Origin: Massilia sp. METH4
Lineage (GTDB): Bacteria > Pseudomonadota > Gammaproteobacteria > Burkholderiales > Burkholderiaceae_D
Assembly (NCBI RefSeq): GCF_037094685.1
Contig: NZ_CP146614.1
Location: forward strand, 2,418,001-2,482,000
Length of the DNA: 64,000 bases
Direction: 5' to 3'
The notes under the pieces were generated by a model that saw only the letters and a list, made by a program, of their open reading frames with translations, did no database searches and was not told the origin of the DNA. Below, one piece after another: positions 60,660 to 64,000 of this stretch (position 1 is the first letter of the stretch; each line of letters starts with the position of its first letter). The position numbers were made by a program, and so were the translations under genes.

Positions 60660-61442
60660 ATGAATGACGATTCCCAAATTTTGATCGCGCGCCTGCTGAC
60701 GCACCAGACGCTGCGCCGCGACGACCGGCTCGTGAAGCGCGCGCTGTCCGACGAACAGTTCCGCCAGGAGGTCGACGCCCGGCTGCTGGCTTGCGGCCTG
60801 AAGCTGCTCGACAACGTCTATGCGGACCATGTCACGCTGGCGCTGCACCGCGCCATGGAGCCGAAGATCTTCGGTGCGCGCGACACGTGGCAGAACAATA
60901 ACTTCGGCCTGGCGCGCGATGGCGTGGCGCTGCTGGTGGTGCTGTGGGCGCTGATCATCCTGCCCAAGCGCGAGCGGCAGGAGACGCACCAGCATGCGGA
61001 CGACGACCAGAACGACATGTTCGGCACCGACAAGCCCGTGCCGCGCGCCGAGGATACGTCGATCGGCATCCCATACAAGGCACTGCTGGCCGACTTCGGC
61101 GACAAGCTGGGCAAGAAGACGCGCATGGACATGAACCTGGGCATCCTGTCCAAGCTGGGCTTCATCGAGCGCCGTGGCGACATCCTCGTCGAAGGCCCGC
61201 TGCTGGACCTGCTGATGGATACCGACCTGCTGAAGGAACGCATCATCAACGGCGCCCTGGCCGACGTGTTCAAGCGCGCGCCCGCGCAGGTCGTGCACAT
61301 CCCGCGCGCCGTGCTCGCCGCCGCCAATGACACGAGAAACGACGGCGCGAACGACGAGGTGGCCGAACCGGCCGCCGAGGATGAAGTGGCCGCCGCCATC
61401 CGCGACGCCGCCGCCGCCAACGACACCGAGAACCGGAGCTGA
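60660..61442 (+). CDS. Condensin-like accessory subunit (MksE/JetB-like)
   Basis: This 260-residue protein starts 3 bp after its neighbour's stop. It has a probable winged-helix pair (RDGVALLVVLWALIILPKRE; LGILSKLGFIERRGDILVEG) like the KITE proteins MksE, MukE and JetB. The last 40 residues are Asn/Asp/Ala-rich and look disordered. KITE dimers bind the kleisin and bridge the SMC heads. The identification rests on size, the repeated winged-helix look and operon order. Confidence 0.7.
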   Translation: MNDDSQILIARLLTHQTLRRDDRLVKRALSDEQFRQEVDARLLACGLKLLDNVYADHVTLALHRAMEPKIFGARDTWQNNNFGLARDGVALLVVLWALIILPKRERQETHQHADDDQNDMFGTDKPVPRAEDTSIGIPYKALLADFGDKLGKKTRMDMNLGILSKLGFIERRGDILVEGPLLDLLMDTDLLKERIINGALADVFKRAPAQVVHIPRAVLAAANDTRNDGANDEVAEPAAEDEVAAAIRDAAAANDTENRS

Positions 61443-61445
61443 CGC

Positions 61446-64000
61446 ATGTTTCACATCAAATCGCTGGAGCTGGTCCACTGGGATTACTGGCAGCGCATCA
61501 AGAATATTCCGCTGGACGCGAAGATCATCACGATCGCCGGCCAGAACGGCTCCGGCAAGACCACCTTGCTGGACGCGCTGCGCACGCTGTTCGGCCTCGA
61601 TTGCTCGATGGGCCGCACGTATAAACACTACGCGCGGCACTCGGGACAGCAGAGCGCCTGGCTGCGCGCCGTCGTCGACAACCGCCCGCAGGGCCGGCAG
61701 CTGTCGAACCGGCCGTTCCGTTCCAGCGGTTTCTTCGCCGAGGATGAAGTCACGCTGTTCTGCCAGATCCAGAAGAACGGCGGCGACTGGAAGCGCCAGT
61801 ACCTGATGCGCCCGGGGAATGTCGAGATCGAGGAAGTGACGGAGGCGAACGACTGGCTCGGCGTGGAAAACTACCGCAAGCGCCTGGCCAATGCGGGCCT
61901 GTCGCCGGCGATGGCGAAAGTGCTGGCGCTGGAGCAGGGCGAGACCGACAAGCTGTGCGAATACGCGCCGCGCCAGTTGCTGGACCTGGTGTTCCAGGTG
62001 TTCGGCGACAAGGAGGTGCTGGATGCCTACGACGAGGCGAAGCGCCACCAGCGCGATACGGAAGAAGAACTGAAACGGTTCGAGGCGGAACTGGAAGGCT
62101 CGCGCGCGAACCTGGAAGCGCTGCGCCTGCGCGTGGCCAATTACCACCAGTGGGAAACGCTGCACAAGGAACGCCGCAACCTGCAGGAAGAAGTGCTGCC
62201 CACGCTGGAATACCACGAGGCGCGCGAAAAGGCCAACAACATCGGCCGCCAGCTGCGCGAGGCCAAGAAGCCGCTGGCGCAGGTGGACCAGCAGATCGCC
62301 GACAGGCGCCGCGAGGTGGAACGGCAAGCCTTGCTGCTGCAGGAAGCGCAGCAACAGGAGACCCTGCTCGAGCAGGAGTCGACGGTGCTGCAGACGCGCC
62401 TTTCCGCGCTGAACGCGAAGCTGAAACCGCTGGATAGCCTGATCGAACAGAAGTCGCGCCTGCAGAAGCTGGCCGCCGAAGCTGGTGCGGACATCGCCGA
62501 CGTGGCCAAGCAGCTGGAAGAAAAGGAAGCGGAACTGGCGCGCCTGCGTGCCGCGCGCGACGCCGTGTCGTCGCGCATCGCGGCGGACAAGGCCACGATC
62601 GCCGCGCTGCAAGGCAAGACCGCGATGCCGGAGCCGGACAATGTCCGGCAGATGCGCCGCGTGCTGCGCGATGCGAACATCCCGCACGCCATGCTCTCCG
62701 ATATCGTGGAAGTGACCGATCCGAAGTGGCAGGGCGCCGTCGAGGGCGTGCTGGGCGGCTACGCCTCCGTGGTGCTGCTGGAGAACGCCTCCGACGCGGC
62801 CGCCGCGTATCGCCTGGCCGAGAAGGAGCGCTACCGCCACTTCATCGTTCCCGAATGCGTGAAGGCGCACGAGCCGAAGAACGACAGCCTGCTGTCCGTG
62901 GTGCGCTTCACGGCGCGCGCGCCGGAATGGCTGATCGAGCAGCTGTCGCGCATCACCCGCGTGGACTCGGTGGAAGAGGGCGCGAAGCTCGGCAATATCG
63001 AGGAATGGATCACGCCGGACGCCTACCACAAGGAACGCCGCGGCGGCCGCTCGCTGTACGTGGAAGTGTCGCGCTACCGCTTCGGTTCGGCCGGCCGCAC
63101 GCAGCGGCAGGAGGCGATTGCCCGCAACCTGCCGACCCTGGAAGCGGAAGAAGACAAGTACACGCTCCAGATCAGCAAGCTCGCTTCCGAGACCAGCGCG
63201 CTGAAGGCCCGCGTTGCCGGCGTGGACGCGGTCAAGGAACTGTCGGCCCGCGCCGACGAGTTCGACGAAGCCGCGCGCACCGCCGTGCCGCTGCGTTCCG
63301 AGCGCCTGGAAGTGGGCTCGCGCCTGGGCGAGCTGCAAGGCTTGATGAAGAACGCGACCGTCAACCGCACCCGTGCCGATGGCGCGTGGAACGCCGCGCG
63401 CATGGCGCTGTCGGAAGCGGAAGCGGGCATGCGCCTGAACTACAAGCGCCAGCTCGACCAGCGCTCCGACCACGCGCGCGCCCTGCTGGCGCTGCGCCGG
63501 CAATGGAAGCACCTGCCGGCTTCGTGGCGCCGCCCCGCGCGCCGCCAGGCGCTGGTGGAACAGCACCACAACGCGCACCAGGTCGACCTGCGCATCGCCA
63601 GCCTGCAAGCGAGCCTGGCGCGGGACGACTGGGAGCTCGACGCGACCGTCATCGACCAGTACGCGCGGCTGAACGAGCAGCTGTCCTCGCGCAAGAGCGA
63701 GACGGAAGAGCGCCGCTACCAGAACAACCGCGCGATCGAAGCCACCGGCAACGCGCGCGGCGCCTATATCGAACGGCTGCGCTACACGATCAGGCAGTAC
63801 ACGAAGAACATCAAGGAACTGGGCGAGCTGGCCAAGATCGAAGTGAGCGCCGACCCCGTCAAGCTGGAGAACGACGACCTGCTGCTGGCCCAGGCGGGCC
63901 TGCACGTGCGCTTCAAGTTCGACGGCAAGGGCGTGATCGGCATGAACGATGGCGAAGCCTCCGGCGGCCAGCAGGTGATGAAATCGCTGGTGCTGCTGAT
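61446..64000 (+). CDS. SMC-like ATPase (MksB/JetC-like), runs off window end
   Basis: The window shows 851 residues. The N-terminal head has Walker A GQNGSGKTT (Gly32-Lys38) and a following Q-loop region. Long Glu/Arg/Leu-rich coiled coils (about 200-430 and 560-810) flank a hinge-like middle (about 440-550, with ALEGKT-type turns and VEGVLGGYASVVLLENASDA). The ABC signature appears as EASGGQQ (837-843), so Walker B lies just beyond the window. It would drive DNA loop extrusion with the two subunits upstream. A JetD-type nuclease gene, the mark of Wadjet defence, would be downstream and is not visible. The short arms fit Mks/Wadjet better than chromosomal SMC. Confidence 0.85.
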   Translation, partial: MFHIKSLELVHWDYWQRIKNIPLDAKIITIAGQNGSGKTTLLDALRTLFGLDCSMGRTYKHYARHSGQQSAWLRAVVDNRPQGRQLSNRPFRSSGFFAEDEVTLFCQIQKNGGDWKRQYLMRPGNVEIEEVTEANDWLGVENYRKRLANAGLSPAMAKVLALEQGETDKLCEYAPRQLLDLVFQVFGDKEVLDAYDEAKRHQRDTEEELKRFEAELEGSRANLEALRLRVANYHQWETLHKERRNLQEEVLPTLEYHEAREKANNIGRQLREAKKPLAQVDQQIADRRREVERQALLLQEAQQQETLLEQESTVLQTRLSALNAKLKPLDSLIEQKSRLQKLAAEAGADIADVAKQLEEKEAELARLRAARDAVSSRIAADKATIAALQGKTAMPEPDNVRQMRRVLRDANIPHAMLSDIVEVTDPKWQGAVEGVLGGYASVVLLENASDAAAAYRLAEKERYRHFIVPECVKAHEPKNDSLLSVVRFTARAPEWLIEQLSRITRVDSVEEGAKLGNIEEWITPDAYHKERRGGRSLYVEVSRYRFGSAGRTQRQEAIARNLPTLEAEEDKYTLQISKLASETSALKARVAGVDAVKELSARADEFDEAARTAVPLRSERLEVGSRLGELQGLMKNATVNRTRADGAWNAARMALSEAEAGMRLNYKRQLDQRSDHARALLALRRQWKHLPASWRRPARRQALVEQHHNAHQVDLRIASLQASLARDDWELDATVIDQYARLNEQLSSRKSETEERRYQNNRAIEATGNARGAYIERLRYTIRQYTKNIKELGELAKIEVSADPVKLENDDLLLAQAGLHVRFKFDGKGVIGMNDGEASGGQQVMKSLVLL

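Noticed and set aside
60618..63905. A frame of over 1000 codons on the minus strand opposite the condensin-like genes
   Set aside because: The plus strand has Walker A, coiled coils, the SMC signature and coupled starts. The antisense product has no recognisable domain.
1..64000. tRNA or rRNA genes, insertion sequences, integrases and prophage genes
   Set aside because: None was seen in any intergenic stretch or reading frame. This was reading by eye, so a dedicated RNA scan could still find a small RNA.

Overview
The window is GC-rich, densely coded bacterial DNA. It most resembles a member of the Oxalobacteraceae (Massilia/Duganella/Pseudoduganella type, Betaproteobacteria). This inference rests on the PhaM-like granule protein, the Burkholderiales-type general porin, the FdsGBAD-type soluble formate dehydrogenase, oxalate genes very close to those of Oxalobacter, and intergenic hairpin repeats built on GTGCCTGTCACC or TGTCCCC cores. 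I saw no phage, integrase, transposase, CRISPR array, rRNA or tRNA. The assignment comes from reading the sequence, not from a search.

Region 1 (1-20967) is a C1/C2 acid block. A partial MFS transporter and a divergent LysR regulator come first. They are followed by a minus-strand NAD-dependent formate dehydrogenase operon (fdsG-fdsB-fdsA-fdsD plus an unknown gene) with a divergent ModE/PBP-like regulator. Then comes a scattered oxalate set: a first formyl-CoA transferase, an HDAC-fold deacetylase, a LysR regulator with a divergent small gene, an OxlT-type oxalate:formate antiporter, an FAH-family enzyme, a ketopantoate-reductase-like enzyme, a 49-residue protein, a CRP/FNR regulator, oxalyl-CoA decarboxylase, a second formyl-CoA transferase and a PAS protein. 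Together these take up oxalate, activate it as oxalyl-CoA, decarboxylate it to formyl-CoA, release formate, and oxidise formate to CO2 with NADH. Three near-identical TTRACCGCGGTCAA sites, each about 22-23 bp before a -10-like hexamer, tie the oxalate promoters to the CRP/FNR gene.

Region 2 (21214-28358) is one tight operon: a HutC-type GntR regulator with a perfect 16-bp palindrome at its start, an AprA-like flavoprotein, an AprB-like two-cluster ferredoxin, a NitT/TauT-type ABC importer whose binding protein carries a NosL-like tail, a HEAT-repeat protein and a DUF971 protein. I cannot name its substrate; it is the best candidate here for an undescribed system.

Region 3 (28324-33660) holds a DUF819 membrane protein, a MarR regulator, a Fur-boxed DUF3649/PepSY/DUF3325 iron-reductase-type operon and a siderophore-interacting protein. 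Region 4 (33806-42352) is a gallate catabolic cluster: porin, gallate dioxygenase, MFS transporter, a LysR regulator with two winged-helix domains, 4-oxalomesaconate tautomerase, LigJ-type hydratase and CHA aldolase, with hairpin repeats at both ends.

Region 5 (42359-59077) is a mixed housekeeping and regulatory stretch: O-methyltransferase, subtilase, TPR-methyltransferase fusion, PnuC, BlaI/BlaR1-TonB pair, AraC-type response regulator, HxlR regulator, DUF4142, OsmC, Tag, a MnmC with a degraded methyltransferase half, a soluble histidine kinase with a TPR response regulator, PhaM and twin DUF3108 genes. Region 6 (59283-64000) is a three-gene condensin-like operon (MksF/JetA-, MksE/JetB-, MksB/JetC-like) that runs off the end of the window.
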